Shown: positions 13,367-22,430, counted from the first letter of the stretch. The stretch: 36,852 nucleotides of DNA from a bacterium (GCA_027310365.1 DAIDAY010000007.1:1-36852), one strand, 5' to 3'. Notes: generated from the letters alone by a model not told the origin. Translations and numbers: made by a program.

Positions 13367-14920
13367 ATGAAAAACAAGGTGAAGAATGCGCTTCTGTTCT
13401 TCAGGCGGCCAAGAAGTTTCATTCTTGCCGCCGTTCTTCTCGTCGTCGCCCTCTTTTTCGTTTTCGGGAGCAAGAAGCAGACAGCGGCAAGCCTCGTCGC
13501 CATTCGGCGGGGTTCGATTACCCAGGAAGTCGTCGTGACGGGGGACATCACGTCATCCCAAAACGTCGATTTGTCGTTTTTAGAGAGTGGTACGGTAAAC
13601 CGGGTTGCCGTCGCGACCGGCGACAAGGTGACAACCGGGCAAATTCTTCTGACTGAAGATTCGAGTATTCTCCAGGCTCAGCTCCAACAAGCTGAGGCAG
13701 CCGTCGCGGCAGCAGAAGCGAACTTGGCTATTGTGAAAAACGGCGCAACGCCGGAAGATATCAGCGTTTCGGAAGCGCAAGTCGCGAGCGCGCAAAGCTC
13801 TCTGAACGATGCGGAGGCGAACGCCGTATCCGTCGTCAAGGATGCTTACACTAAAGCCGATGATGCGGTCCGCAATCAGACCGATCCGATCTTCGCGAAT
13901 CCCAGAAGCGCCAACCCGCAACTCGTTTTTACCATCCCCGATCAGCAGCTGAGCATCAACTTGGAAGGGGAGCGCGTTCGGAGGGAAAATGATTTCGCGG
14001 CGTGGAGCGCGATGATGGGGACACTGAACTCCGCGAGCGGTTTGGGCTCTGCAATCGATCAGATCAAGGCATATTTGAACGATATCCAGAAATTCTTGAG
14101 CGATGCGGCTTCTGCCCTGAACGTTGCGAGTCCTTCCGCGAGCATTATGGTCTGGAAAGGAACCGTCGCGGCGGGGAGGACGGAAGTCGGGACGGCAATA
14201 ACGGATGTTGCCGCCACCGCATCGGCGCTGAACTCCGCCGAGGCGACCCTGCAGGTTGCCCAAAAACAGCTTGCCTTGAAGCGGGCGCCGGCGACGCCGG
14301 ACCGAGTCGCCGCGAATGAAGCCGCCGTCGCGCAGGCGGAAGCCAATGTCTCGGTCATCGAAGCGCAGATCGGCCAGACAGTCTTGCGGTCGCCAGTAAA
14401 AGGAATCGTGACGAATGTCGTTCCCAAAAAGGGGGAGCTGGTAACACCCGGTAAAATCGTCGTTTCGATCATCGGCAGCAATAGTTTGCAGATCGAAGCG
14501 TATGTCGCCGAAGCCGATGTGGCGAAACTCGTGGTCGGCGACAAGGTGGATGTGACATTCGACGCTTTGCCGGGCGAAAACTTTACCGGCAGGCTTCTGA
14601 CAATCGATCCTGCTCAAACCATCGTCAACGGCGTCGCAAACTACAAAATTGAAACCGATTTCGATCAGATCGATCCGCGGTTCAAGAGCGGACTCACGGC
14701 GAATCTCGCCATAGAAACCAAGCGGAAGGACAATATCCTTGTGATTCCGCAATTCGCCATCGCGCAGAACGACCAGGGAACGTTTGCAACGAAGATGGAA
14801 AACGGCAAAGAAATTCAGGTGCCGATTACGCTGGGGATTCAGGATCAAAATGGAAACGCGGAAGTAACAAGCGGTCTGCAGGAAGGCGATCGGGTGGTGA
14901 ATATCGGACTCAAGCCGTAA
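13367..14920 (+). CDS. Efflux periplasmic adaptor protein (MacA/HlyD family, RND-type MFP)
   Basis: 517-residue membrane-fusion protein. An N-terminal hydrophobic anchor (about residues 17-34) is followed by a barrel-sandwich half (ITQEVVVTGDITSSQNVDLSFLESGTV). A long Ala/Gln/Glu-rich coiled-coil hairpin follows (about 105-330: repeated AEAAVAAAEANLA, QAEANVSVIEAQI). Then come the second lipoyl half (VLRSPVKGIVTNVVPKKGELVTPG) and the beta-barrel (YVAEADVAKLVVGDKVDVTFDALPG). This is the MacA type that couples a MacB-like ABC transporter to the envelope. In a monoderm CPR cell there is no outer membrane, so it may work with the ABC pair alone. Followed after 14 nt by the ABC ATPase and then the permease. 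Confidence 0.88.
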   Translation: MKNKVKNALLFFRRPRSFILAAVLLVVALFFVFGSKKQTAASLVAIRRGSITQEVVVTGDITSSQNVDLSFLESGTVNRVAVATGDKVTTGQILLTEDSSILQAQLQQAEAAVAAAEANLAIVKNGATPEDISVSEAQVASAQSSLNDAEANAVSVVKDAYTKADDAVRNQTDPIFANPRSANPQLVFTIPDQQLSINLEGERVRRENDFAAWSAMMGTLNSASGLGSAIDQIKAYLNDIQKFLSDAASALNVASPSASIMVWKGTVAAGRTEVGTAITDVAATASALNSAEATLQVAQKQLALKRAPATPDRVAANEAAVAQAEANVSVIEAQIGQTVLRSPVKGIVTNVVPKKGELVTPGKIVVSIIGSNSLQIEAYVAEADVAKLVVGDKVDVTFDALPGENFTGRLLTIDPAQTIVNGVANYKIETDFDQIDPRFKSGLTANLAIETKRKDNILVIPQFAIAQNDQGTFATKMENGKEIQVPITLGIQDQNGNAEVTSGLQEGDRVVNIGLKP

Positions 14921-14934
14921 ACCCGTCCTCTCCG

Positions 14935-15645
14935 ATGCTCGCGGCGAAGAATTTGAAAAAGAAGTACCAAGATGACGGCTCGGAGACGCAGGCGTTGTGC
15001 GGCATTTCTTTCGAGATCCGGAAGGGTGAATTCGTTGCCGTCATGGGGCCCTCGGGTTCCGGCAAATCAACGCTTCTCCACCTGATGGGATTTCTCGACC
15101 GGCCGACCGGCGGATCCTATTCTTTTTTCGGGAGAAACATCGACGACCTGACGGATGCGGAACTTGCGGCGATCAGGAATGACGAGATGGGATTCATTTT
15201 CCAGGATTTTAATCTCCTGGGAAAGTCGACTGTTTTTGAGAATGTCGAACTGCCGCTCTTGTACTGCGAGCGGACTCCTCCCCGGAAGAGGAAGGAAGCG
15301 GTGGAAAAGGCGATCGCTTCGGTGGGACTCGCCGAAAAAAGCAACGTCGAAGCCGGCAAGCTCTCCGGAGGACAGAAGCAGCGGGTGGCGATCGCGCGTG
15401 CGCTCGTCAATAATCCGAACGTCATTTTTGCCGACGAACCGACGGGCAATCTGGATTCCCTCTCCGGAGGCCAGGTGATGAATATTCTCCGGAAGTTGAA
15501 CGATGCGGGGCATACCGTCATCCTCGTGACTCACGAAACCTATACCGCCGAGTTCGCCGAGCGGCTGATTCGCTTGAAAGACGGCCGGCTCGAAAGCGAC
15601 GCGCCGGTCAAATATCGCCGGGGGACGGAACAATTTGTAAAATAA
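14935..15645 (+). CDS. ABC transporter ATP-binding protein (MacB/LolD type)
   Basis: 236-residue nucleotide-binding subunit. Walker [10 protein letters not shown] (about residues 41-49), Q-loop [24 protein letters not shown], signature [15 protein letters not shown], Walker [13 protein letters not shown] and switch His in ILVTHE are all intact. The ENVELPLLY stretch after the Q-loop is typical of the LolD/MacB/FtsE group, which powers FtsX-like permeases without itself forming a pore. It sits between the adaptor and the permease in one operon and most likely forms a tripartite exporter for a peptide, lipid or toxic compound; substrate unknown. Confidence 0.93.
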   Translation: MLAAKNLKKKYQDDGSETQALCGISFEIRKGEFVAVMGPSGSGKSTLLHLMGFLDRPTGGSYSFFGRNIDDLTDAELAAIRNDEMGFIFQDFNLLGKSTVFENVELPLLYCERTPPRKRKEAVEKAIASVGLAEKSNVEAGKLSGGQKQRVAIARALVNNPNVIFADEPTGNLDSLSGGQVMNILRKLNDAGHTVILVTHETYTAEFAERLIRLKDGRLESDAPVKYRRGTEQFVK

Positions 15646-15652
15646 ATCAAAG

Positions 15653-16897
15653 ATGAGGTTTCACGATGCGTTCAAATCGGCAATAAAAAGCGTACAACAT
15701 TCCAAGATGCGCTCGTTTCTGACGATTCTCGGCATCGTGATCGGCGTCGCTTCCGTCATTATTCTGATGTCCGTCGGCCAGTCGGCGCAGGATTATATCC
15801 TGAACCAGGTGAAGGGAGTCGGTTCCAATTTGGTTTTCGTCATTCCCGGCGGCACCAGCGGATCGAAATTCGCCGCGCCGGCTTCTTCGCGCGGGGTAAT
15901 CATCAAAACCTTGACGTCGCTCGACGTCGATGCTTTGAAGCGCGAACCGACCATCGCCGCCGTGTCGCCTCTTGTGAACGGCCAGGCGACGATCGCCTAC
16001 GGCAATAACAACAACTCAATCCCGTATCAAGGAGTTGCGGCCGATTTCTTCCCCATGCGGGGCTTCGGCGTTTCTTCCGGAAGGATTTTCACCTCGTCGG
16101 ATGTCGGTTCGTCGAACCGGATAGTGCTCATCGGCCAGACCGTCGCGAAAACGCTCTTCGGCGATGTGACCCCGCTCGGGAAATTCGTGCGCCTCGGCAA
16201 CATCCCGTTCCAGGTGGTCGGCGTTCTCGAGAACAAGGGCGTCGGTCCTGGGGGGATCGATCAAAATAACATGGCCATCGTCCCGATTACCGTCGCTCAG
16301 AACCAGCTTCTCGGAATCACCTATTACAATTACCTTCTTGTCGAGGCGAACGACGCTTACAATATCGATTTCGTGACCTCGCGCGTTAAGACCGTTCTTC
16401 GGCAGAATCACCACATCACCGATCCGGCCAAAGACGACTTCACCGTGGAGACGCAAGCCGATATCCTTTCCATTTTGGGGAATATCACCTCCGTCATGAC
16501 GATTTTTCTTACGGCCATCGCGTCCATTTCGCTTCTGGTCGGCGGCATCGGCATCATGAATATCATGCTCGTATCGGTCATCGAGCGGACGAGGGAAATC
16601 GGCCTCCGGAAAGCCGTCGGGGCGACGACCGCCGACATCCTGAAACAGTTCTTGACGGAAGCGACGCTCCTCACGTTGATGGGCGGCGTGATCGGCATCG
16701 GGCTCGGAGCTTTGGTAACCTTCGGTGCATATCTCATCATCGCAAAAGGCCTGGCCGTCGATTGGACGTTCGTCCTACCCCTCGATGCCGTTCTCTTGGG
16801 CGCCGGCGTTTCCATCTTGACCGGCATCGTCTTCGGATTCTATCCGGCCCGCCAAGCGGCGAAGAAGAGCCCCATTGAAGCCCTTCACTATGAATGA
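15653..16897 (+). CDS. ABC transporter permease (MacB-like, FtsX domain)
   Basis: 414-residue permease. It has an N-terminal transmembrane helix (FLTILGIVIGVASVIILMSVG), a large extracytoplasmic MacB_PCD domain (about residues 50-260), then three C-terminal helices of the FtsX domain (about 285-400) with SLLVGGIGIMNIMLVSVIERTREIGLRKAVGA, the hallmark of MacB permeases. In E. coli MacB the ATPase is fused; here it is a separate gene 7 nt upstream. Last gene of the glutaredoxin-efflux operon. Confidence 0.93.
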   Translation: MRFHDAFKSAIKSVQHSKMRSFLTILGIVIGVASVIILMSVGQSAQDYILNQVKGVGSNLVFVIPGGTSGSKFAAPASSRGVIIKTLTSLDVDALKREPTIAAVSPLVNGQATIAYGNNNNSIPYQGVAADFFPMRGFGVSSGRIFTSSDVGSSNRIVLIGQTVAKTLFGDVTPLGKFVRLGNIPFQVVGVLENKGVGPGGIDQNNMAIVPITVAQNQLLGITYYNYLLVEANDAYNIDFVTSRVKTVLRQNHHITDPAKDDFTVETQADILSILGNITSVMTIFLTAIASISLLVGGIGIMNIMLVSVIERTREIGLRKAVGATTADILKQFLTEATLLTLMGGVIGIGLGALVTFGAYLIIAKGLAVDWTFVLPLDAVLLGAGVSILTGIVFGFYPARQAAKKSPIEALHYE

Positions 16898-16945
16898 CGA
16901 GTTTTGTGCTTTGATTTTTAAGTTTGGTATGCTACGGTAGATTCC

Positions 16946-17029
16946 ATGTGGTCTCGATTGGAATTTTGGATATTCGTTTTCGCGGGCGTCGCCTTGGCGT
17001 ACTACGGCTATACGCGGGTTATCAGTTAG
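16946..17029 (+). CDS. Putative 27-residue membrane protein
   Basis: Short frame MWSRLEFWIFVFAGVALAYY followed by GYTRVIS and a TAG. It reads as one transmembrane helix with a positively charged end. A TATGCT (16928-16933) with TTGTGC 18 nt upstream gives a possible promoter 12 nt before the ATG. Its stop overlaps by 4 nt the stop end of the convergent minus-strand gene. No homologue recognised. It could be a real small protein or chance. Confidence 0.4.
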   Translation: MWSRLEFWIFVFAGVALAYYGYTRVIS

Positions 17030-18546
17030 GCGGCAATTTTTTTCTCTTGCTCTTTTTTCCGCTCCCCGAGGTGAAGGGTTTTTTGAGGGCTCATGCGGCG
17101 TTCTTGCGTTGAAATTTTCAGCCACCGATCTTTCATGGTGCGCACCAGGTCGGCGTCATAATTGCCCTTCAGGGATATAAAAAGCTTCGTCCATCCGTCG
17201 ATGTCGTTTACTTGCGGACGGAGTCCCTTTCCCTCCGCTTCCGCGGTTACTGCGCCCAGTATTTTTTCGAAATCGCTTTTCCGGAGATAGCCCAGAAGGT
17301 GGGCTTTATTCGCCTCGAAATAGCCGTTCACTTTTTTCCACATCGGCTTGCCGTTTTTCCTCGGCGGTTCAGCGGCAATGGCCGGTAGCTGGCCGGGCAA
17401 TTTTTCGCTGAATCCGCGGCTGAATATTATCCTGCCGAAGCGGCTGTCAAACGAATTGAAGTCCGATGAAAGATATTCTTTCGTTTTTTCCACCTCGTAT
17501 TCCTGGCCCCTGACCAGGTATTCCAGCTTGTTCTTTTTGATGAATTCACCGCTCAAGGGCGCCGACCCTTTTCTTACCACTATTTCCTGAATCCTGCCGG
17601 CCATTGCCTTGAAGTCGTAAGAAGCGATATCCGTTTCGCCGGTCAGGAATTCATTGAATATCTTTTTAAATTGTTCCCCGGAGAGCTTGCGGCTTAGGGT
17701 AAAAAGATTGACTTCCCCTTTGAAGAACGTACCGCTGGAAAACGGCAGCCATTCGCCTTTCTCTATGATGTCGGCGAACATCGCCAAGGCCATCATCTCC
17801 CCTTTCTCTTTCGGCCTCAAATAGTCGAAAAAGCCTCCCTTCCAGAGCGTTTCAAAAAGTATCCACGTGGTGCCGGCCGAAATTCTCCGGGAGTGCTCTT
17901 TTTCGTACAGATCTCTTTCCCAGTCGTTCACGTAGACCTTCAGGGCGTTCTTCAGGTCGGCGCCCGGTATTTCGTCTTCCCTTCCGGCTTCGAAGAATTT
18001 GATCTTCTTGCGGGCGATGGTGAAACGTGCTTGTTCGATCATGATGCGTTGAATTTCGTAGCTCGCTCCGAGCGGTTTTCCCAGTTCATACCGATCGCGC
18101 CCCTCCTGATCTTCAAGGCGGTGGACGGCGCCGGCGAAATAAAATGTCTGGTAATGATCGCTGACGGCTTCGCGGACTTTTCTCATGATTTCTTCATGCG
18201 TCTTTCGCCATTCTTTGTCGTCGGCTGATTTCCCTCGCTCCAGTTTCAAGAGGGGGTCTATAATGTTGGTTCTTAAGCCTGAAAGGAGATGATGCGCCGC
18301 GAGCGCCTCCGGAATTTCCTCCGGCGGCTCCGCTTCAAGCTTGCGCTTGGCGTTTTCCACCATGATCGCCGCCGACATTTTATCGACGAGGCCTTCTATC
18401 CTGCTTTCTTCCTGTTTCCTTTCTTTGGCGTTCTTTATTTTGTCCCTTGCCGCAGTTTCTGCCTGATAGTTTTCGATTTCCGCTCGTTCGCGGGCGGGAT
18501 CCGGGTAAACGAAACGCTCTTTATTCATGTTTTCATCATAAAACAT
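17026..18546 (-). CDS. Large protein of unknown function
   Basis: 506 residues, not recognised. It is hydrophilic, with no signal peptide or transmembrane segment. The N-terminal ~60 residues are highly charged and probably coiled coil (ARERAEIENYQAETAARDK, KERKQEESRIEGLVDKM). The middle is predicted mainly helical with a few aromatic stretches (GGFFDYLRPKEKGEMMALAMFADII). The last ~20 residues are Lys/Glu-rich. Codon use matches the neighbours, and one uninterrupted frame of this length argues for a real gene. The start is ATG 18546 (MFYDENMNKE) or the internal ATG at 18528 (MNKERFVYPDP). Transcribed alone on the minus strand. Possibly a CPR-restricted cytoplasmic protein. Confidence 0.72.
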   Translation of the reverse strand: MFYDENMNKERFVYPDPARERAEIENYQAETAARDKIKNAKERKQEESRIEGLVDKMSAAIMVENAKRKLEAEPPEEIPEALAAHHLLSGLRTNIIDPLLKLERGKSADDKEWRKTHEEIMRKVREAVSDHYQTFYFAGAVHRLEDQEGRDRYELGKPLGASYEIQRIMIEQARFTIARKKIKFFEAGREDEIPGADLKNALKVYVNDWERDLYEKEHSRRISAGTTWILFETLWKGGFFDYLRPKEKGEMMALAMFADIIEKGEWLPFSSGTFFKGEVNLFTLSRKLSGEQFKKIFNEFLTGETDIASYDFKAMAGRIQEIVVRKGSAPLSGEFIKKNKLEYLVRGQEYEVEKTKEYLSSDFNSFDSRFGRIIFSRGFSEKLPGQLPAIAAEPPRKNGKPMWKKVNGYFEANKAHLLGYLRKSDFEKILGAVTAEAEGKGLRPQVNDIDGWTKLFISLKGNYDADLVRTMKDRWLKISTQERRMSPQKTLHLGERKKEQEKKIAA

Positions 18547-18559
18547 TCGCGGGTTTTGT

Positions 18560-18601
18560 AAAATCCCCGCCGCTGTCTCCGCCGTTTACGACGGGGGTTT
18601 T
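18560..18601. terminator. Terminator-like hairpin in divergent intergenic region
   Basis: aaaatccccg (18560-18569) pairs with cgggggtttt (18592-18601), 10 bp with one wobble; A-run on one side and T-run on the other make it look bidirectional. It lies between two divergent genes, so it is not an obvious 3' end and could instead be a regulatory hairpin. Confidence 0.35.
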
Positions 18602-18646
18602 CCGGCTGCTGGCGAAGGGGGGGGAGCGACGAATGAAAGGATATGG

Positions 18647-18652
18647 TATAAT
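18647..18652 (+). promoter_or_regulatory. -10 box of the DUF5652 gene
   Basis: Perfect TATAAT ending 6 nt before the ATG at 18659; no good -35. Predicts a leaderless transcript. Confidence 0.5.
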
Positions 18653-18658
18653 GGAACC

Positions 18659-18856
18659 ATGGTTAATTTCGCAAGCGGGTGGTGGATAATCATCGCCATC
18701 CTGTGGGTTCTGCCGTGGAAGGGGGTCGCTCTGTGGAAAGCGGCGAAACTTTCCCAAAAGTGGTGGTTTATCGCTCTCCTGGTTCTCAATACCTTGGCCG
18801 TTTTGGATATTCTCTACATCTTCATTTTCTTCAAAATAGGGAGGAAGGAAACGTAA
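18659..18856 (+). CDS. DUF5652-type small membrane protein
   Basis: 65 residues with two transmembrane helices (about 8-24 and 37-58) and a short charged tail (KIGRKET). The pattern WWIIIAILWVLPWKGVALWKAA, then WWFIALLVLNTLAVLDILYIF, fits the DUF5652 family common in Patescibacteria. Function unknown. TATAAT lies 6 nt before the start. bcp begins 45 nt after its stop, with a short open stretch encoding a few Lys/Glu residues in between. Confidence 0.75.
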   Translation: MVNFASGWWIIIAILWVLPWKGVALWKAAKLSQKWWFIALLVLNTLAVLDILYIFIFFKIGRKET

Positions 18857-18901
18857 TGACAGAAGAGAGGAAAAAGAAGAAATGAAATACGAGCTTCCTC
18901 T

Positions 18902-19366
18902 ATGATTGCCAAAAATAACAAAGCGCCGGATTTTGCGTTGCCGGATCAGGAGGGCAGGAAACATAAGCTTTCTGATTACCTCGGAAAGTGGGTCTTGGTG
19001 TATTTTTACCCGAAAGATGACACGCCGGGGTGCACAAAAGAGGCATGCATGATCCGCGATTACTTTCCGGATTTCAGCAAGCTCAAGGTGGTCGTTCTGG
19101 GTATCAGCGTCGATTCGGTGAAGAGCCACGAGAAGTTTGCGAAGAAGTACAAACTGCCTTTCACGCTCCTCGCGGACGAGAACAAAGAAGTCGTCAAACA
19201 ATACGGCGTGTGGGGAAAGAAAAAATTCATGGGCCGCGTCTCTGAAGGTACGCTCCGTGCATCGTTCCTCATCGACCCGCAAGGGAATATTTTCAAAGCG
19301 TATAAGAACGTGAAACCCGAAATCCACGCGAAAGAAGTTTTGGAAGATTTGAAAAAGGTGAAATGA
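18902..19366 (+). CDS. bcp: Thiol peroxidase, Bcp/PrxQ-type peroxiredoxin
   Basis: 154-residue thioredoxin-dependent peroxiredoxin that reduces hydrogen peroxide and organic hydroperoxides. The catalytic motif is YPKDDTPGCTKEAC, with peroxidatic Cys44 and the PrxQ-type resolving Cys49 five residues later. Further family marks are VVVLGISVDSVKSHEKFAKKYKLPFTLLAD and GRVSEGTLRASFLIDPQG. Full length. Its TGA overlaps the ATG of the FAD oxidase (ATGA), so the two are translationally coupled. Glutaredoxin at 13121 or a thioredoxin elsewhere could be the reductant (inference). Confidence 0.94.
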   Translation: MIAKNNKAPDFALPDQEGRKHKLSDYLGKWVLVYFYPKDDTPGCTKEACMIRDYFPDFSKLKVVVLGISVDSVKSHEKFAKKYKLPFTLLADENKEVVKQYGVWGKKKFMGRVSEGTLRASFLIDPQGNIFKAYKNVKPEIHAKEVLEDLKKVK

Positions 19367-21000
19367 GTGTGGTGGATGAACTGCGGAAAAAGGTGAAGGG
19401 GGATGTCGAGGACGACGCGCCTACGCTCGCGAAGTACAGCGAGGATTATTCCATTTTCACAGTACGGCCCCAAGCGGTCGTTTTTCCCAAGGATGCCGCG
19501 GATGTTGAGCATCTCGTCCAGTTCGCTGCCGAAAAAGAACAAAAGGGAGAAAGCATTTCCCTGACCGGCCGTTCCGCGGGGACCGATATGTCCGGTGGAC
19601 CCTTGAATGAATCCGTTATCGTCGAATTCGTAAAATACTTCAACCATGTTCGGGAAATCGGGCTGGATTACGCCGTCGTCGAGCCCGGCGTGTATTTCCG
19701 GGATTTTGAGAAACAATTGCAAGCGAAAGAATTGTTATATCCGGCATATCCGGCGTCGAAAGATCTGTGCGCACTGGGTGGAATGGTGAACAACAACTCC
19801 GGCGGCGAGCGGACGCTCCAATACGGCAAAACGGAAGATTACGTCGAGGAAGTGCGTATCGTGATGGCCGATGGCAAGGAACATACGCTTCGTCCGCTTG
19901 CGGGCGATGGTCTCAGGGAGAAGCTTGCGGAACAGAGTTTCGAGGGGGACGTGTACCGCAAGCTCTTCAAGCTTATCGAAGAGAACTATGAAACAATCAA
20001 AGCGGCGAAGCCGAAAGTTTCCAAAAACTCCGCCGGCTACTACCTGTGGAACGTATGGGACAAGAAAACGTTCGACATCACGAAGCTTATCGTGGGAAGC
20101 CAGGGGACGCTGGGACTGTTGACCGCGGTGAAGCTTCGGCTTGTCCCGGCGCCGAAGTATTCCCGCCTCATCGTCGTTTTCTCGAAACGCTTGGATCACA
20201 TTCCCGAACTCGTCGGCGACGTTTTGCGTTTTCAGCCGGAAAGCATCGAATCGTACGACGACAGGACGCTCAAGCTTGCCATGAAATTCTTTCCGGCGAT
20301 GCTCAAATTGATGAGGGGCAGTATCTGGCAGCTGTTTTTTAGATTTGTCCCGGAAATCGGCATGATGCTCAGGGGCGGGATTCCGAAAATGATTCTTTTG
20401 ATTTCCGTGACGAGCAGCGACCGGAACGATCTGGAACTCAAGGGAGAAAACATCATGGAAGAAATCAAAAAATATCCGGTCCTCGCAAGGAATGTCAGAA
20501 ATACAGCGGAGGCCGAGGAATATTGGACGATACGGCGGCAGAGCTTCAATCTGCTCCACAGCCGCGTGAAGGGCATGTACGCGGCGCCGTTCATCGACGA
20601 TATCGTCGTCGATCCGAAATATATGCCGGAACTTTTGCCGCAGGTAAACGCGATTCTCGACCAACACAAGGACAAATTGATTTACACGATCGCCGGCCAT
20701 CCAGGGAACGGCAATTTTCACATCATTCCGCTCGTGCATTTGAACGATCCGGAAACCCGGAAGATCATTCCCCAGGTCACCGAAGAAATCTATCGCTTGG
20801 TTTTCAAATACGGCGGGTCCATCACCGCCGAGCACAATGATGGTCTCATCCGGACGCCGTATCTCAGGGAAATGTACGGCGATAAAATCGTTGCGCTCTT
20901 CGCCGAGGTGAAGAGAATCTTCGATCCGCTGGGTATTTTCAATCCCGGCAAGAAAGTGGGCGCGACGCTTGAATACGCCGCCCAACACATGAAAGAATAG
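19363..21000 (+). CDS. FAD-linked oxidase (GlcD/D-lactate dehydrogenase type)
   Basis: 545-residue flavoprotein of the FAD-binding type 4/PCMH family. The FAD-binding domain shows VVFPKDAADVEHLVQFA, SLTGRSAGTDMSGGP, YPAYPASKDLCALGGMVNNNSGG and GSQGTLGLLTAVKLRL. The C-terminal cap has HPGNGNFHIIPLVHL and the end motif SITAEHNDGLIRTPYL..MYG, IKRIFDPLGIFNPGKKVG-like. By family it oxidises a 2-hydroxy acid such as D-lactate or glycolate and passes electrons to a quinone or other carrier. There is no C-terminal Fe-S domain (absent GlpC-like CxxC motifs). It overlaps bcp by 4 nt, so peroxide formed by the flavin could be removed by the co-expressed Bcp (inference). Confidence 0.88.
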   Translation: MSVVDELRKKVKGDVEDDAPTLAKYSEDYSIFTVRPQAVVFPKDAADVEHLVQFAAEKEQKGESISLTGRSAGTDMSGGPLNESVIVEFVKYFNHVREIGLDYAVVEPGVYFRDFEKQLQAKELLYPAYPASKDLCALGGMVNNNSGGERTLQYGKTEDYVEEVRIVMADGKEHTLRPLAGDGLREKLAEQSFEGDVYRKLFKLIEENYETIKAAKPKVSKNSAGYYLWNVWDKKTFDITKLIVGSQGTLGLLTAVKLRLVPAPKYSRLIVVFSKRLDHIPELVGDVLRFQPESIESYDDRTLKLAMKFFPAMLKLMRGSIWQLFFRFVPEIGMMLRGGIPKMILLISVTSSDRNDLELKGENIMEEIKKYPVLARNVRNTAEAEEYWTIRRQSFNLLHSRVKGMYAAPFIDDIVVDPKYMPELLPQVNAILDQHKDKLIYTIAGHPGNGNFHIIPLVHLNDPETRKIIPQVTEEIYRLVFKYGGSITAEHNDGLIRTPYLREMYGDKIVALFAEVKRIFDPLGIFNPGKKVGATLEYAAQHMKE

Positions 21001-21016
21001 GAGCAGAGCGCTCGGT

Positions 21017-21099
21017 TGGCGCCTTCCGCTCGGGCTGTCTCCGGGGCGGCCTGCCTGCGCAGGCAGGCGCCCCAGTCTTAGCCTTCGCGATAGGTGCCA
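21017..21099. repeat. Dispersed palindromic intergenic element, copy A
   Basis: An 83-bp imperfect inverted repeat with outer arms tggcgcc / ggtgcca. Inner arms contain ctgtctccggggcg and cgccccagtcttagcc. An 18-bp perfect palindrome cctgcctgcgcaggcagg (21050-21067) sits at the centre. The same unit occurs in reverse at 26832-26902 without the central palindrome. Confidence 0.6.
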
Positions 21100-21108
21100 C
21101 CTCGTCCT

Positions 21109-21114
21109 TATAAG
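21109..21114 (+). promoter_or_regulatory. -10 box of tgt
   Basis: TATAAG ends 5 nt before the ATG at 21120; -35 not evident, as the palindromic element ends just upstream. Confidence 0.35.
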
Positions 21115-21119
21115 TTTTC

Positions 21120-22406
21120 ATGCTTGAGTTTAAAATACTGAAAAAGGATTCCGATTCTCGCGCGAGGGTGGGTGTCATTGAGACTCCTCACGGTTTCGTT
21201 GAGACGCCGGCGTATACCATGGTCGGCACGAATGCCGCGGTCCGGACGCTTACGCCCGAAGATTTACGTGAAACGAAAACGCAAATCGTGATCGTGAACA
21301 CGTATCACCTATGGAAAGATTTAAACGGCACACTCGATGCGTTCGAGGGCCTTCACAAAAAAATGAGATGGGAGGGCCCCGTGATGACGGATAGCGGCGG
21401 CTTCCAAGTCTTCAGTTTCGGATTTGCGCGGGAGCATGGGGCGAGCAAGGTGGGGGGAAAACGATCTGAATTCTCGCAATCCTTCGGCGCCGGGCATTCG
21501 CCGTCTCCAGCGGATGGCGCTGCCCTGCGCTCTCGGCTCGCAATTCTCCCGGAAGCAAAGCGTGCTCGCCTCCGAGCGTTGCTTCGGGACGGCGAGGATT
21601 CATCTCGCAATGATAAAAATGTAGTAAAGGTGACGGAGGAGGGGGTTTTCTTCTCCGACGGAGAAGAGCGGTTTTTGGATCCCGAAACATCCATCCATAT
21701 CCAGGAGAAGTTGGGGGCCGACATTATATTTGCCTTCGATGAGTGCACGTCGCCGTTGAATGACTACGCATACACCAAGCAGAGCATGGATCGAACCCAT
21801 CGCTGGGCCCAGCGGTCGCTCGATGCGCGGACGAGAAACGATCAGGCGCTCTACGGCATTATCCAGGGAGGCAGATACGAAGATTTGCGGAAAGAAAGTT
21901 CCGGATTTATTGGTGGTCTGCCCTTTGACGGCTTTGGCATCGGCGGTTCTTTCGGCAAGAATGAAATGCGGGATATGTTACGGTGGACCATCCCGTTTTT
22001 TCCGGAAGGGAAGCCGCGGCATCTTCTTGGTATCGGAAGAATTGAGGATATCTTGAACGCTGTGGAATTGGGCGTCGACACCTTCGACTGCGTGATCCCG
22101 ACGCGCGAGGCGCGGCACGGCTCCGTTTGGACGGCGCGCGGCCGGTACGACGTTAAAAAGGGAATCTCTGCCGGAGATAAAAAGCCTCTCGAAAAAGGTT
22201 GCGGATGTCCGGCCTGCGCTGCGGGCGTGACGCGCGGAAAATTGCACGATCTTTTCAAAGAGCACAATTGGGAAGCTGGAAGGTTGGCTACGATCCATAA
22301 TGTTTGGTTCTTCAACGACTTCATGCGACAGGTCCGCGAGGCAATTCAACATGGACAGTTCACGAAGTTTAAAAGGAAAACGTTGGCGAAATTGACGGAC
22401 AAATAA
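21120..22406 (+). CDS. tgt: tRNA-guanine (queuine) transglycosylase with ~50-residue insertion
   Basis: 428-residue base-exchange enzyme for the wobble guanine of GUN-anticodon tRNAs. Marks: ETPAYTMVGTNAAVRTL; NTYHLW; nucleophile region MTDSGGFQVFSFG (Asp91); VTEEGVFF; FAFDECTSP; ALYGIIQGG; GGLPFDGFGIGG; DTFDCVIPTREARHG; zinc site CGCPAC...H in TIHNVWFF. Between GFAREHGASKVG and KNVVKVTEEGVFF lies an extra Ser/Arg/Ala-rich stretch, about residues 113-162 (21456-21605). It does not look like TGT, and its DNA is full of inverted repeats. Without it the length would be the usual ~375. The insertion keeps the frame, so the enzyme may still work. Confidence 0.92.
   Translation: MLEFKILKKDSDSRARVGVIETPHGFVETPAYTMVGTNAAVRTLTPEDLRETKTQIVIVNTYHLWKDLNGTLDAFEGLHKKMRWEGPVMTDSGGFQVFSFGFAREHGASKVGGKRSEFSQSFGAGHSPSPADGAALRSRLAILPEAKRARLRALLRDGEDSSRNDKNVVKVTEEGVFFSDGEERFLDPETSIHIQEKLGADIIFAFDECTSPLNDYAYTKQSMDRTHRWAQRSLDARTRNDQALYGIIQGGRYEDLRKESSGFIGGLPFDGFGIGGSFGKNEMRDMLRWTIPFFPEGKPRHLLGIGRIEDILNAVELGVDTFDCVIPTREARHGSVWTARGRYDVKKGISAGDKKPLEKGCGCPACAAGVTRGKLHDLFKEHNWEAGRLATIHNVWFFNDFMRQVREAIQHGQFTKFKRKTLAKLTDK
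21456..21605 (+). repeat. Hairpin-rich in-frame insertion within tgt
   Basis: About 150 bp with nested inverted repeats, for example ggaagcaa...ttgcttc with inner agcg / cgct-like arms (around 21550-21590), and three nearby versions of ctcgcaat. The 13-mer gccctgcgctctc also occurs in the intergenic DNA near 23470. It resembles a palindromic element inserted in frame. Boundaries are estimated from the protein. Confidence 0.45.
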
Positions 22407-22430
22407 GAGAGTTTCCTGGATTTGCTTTTT

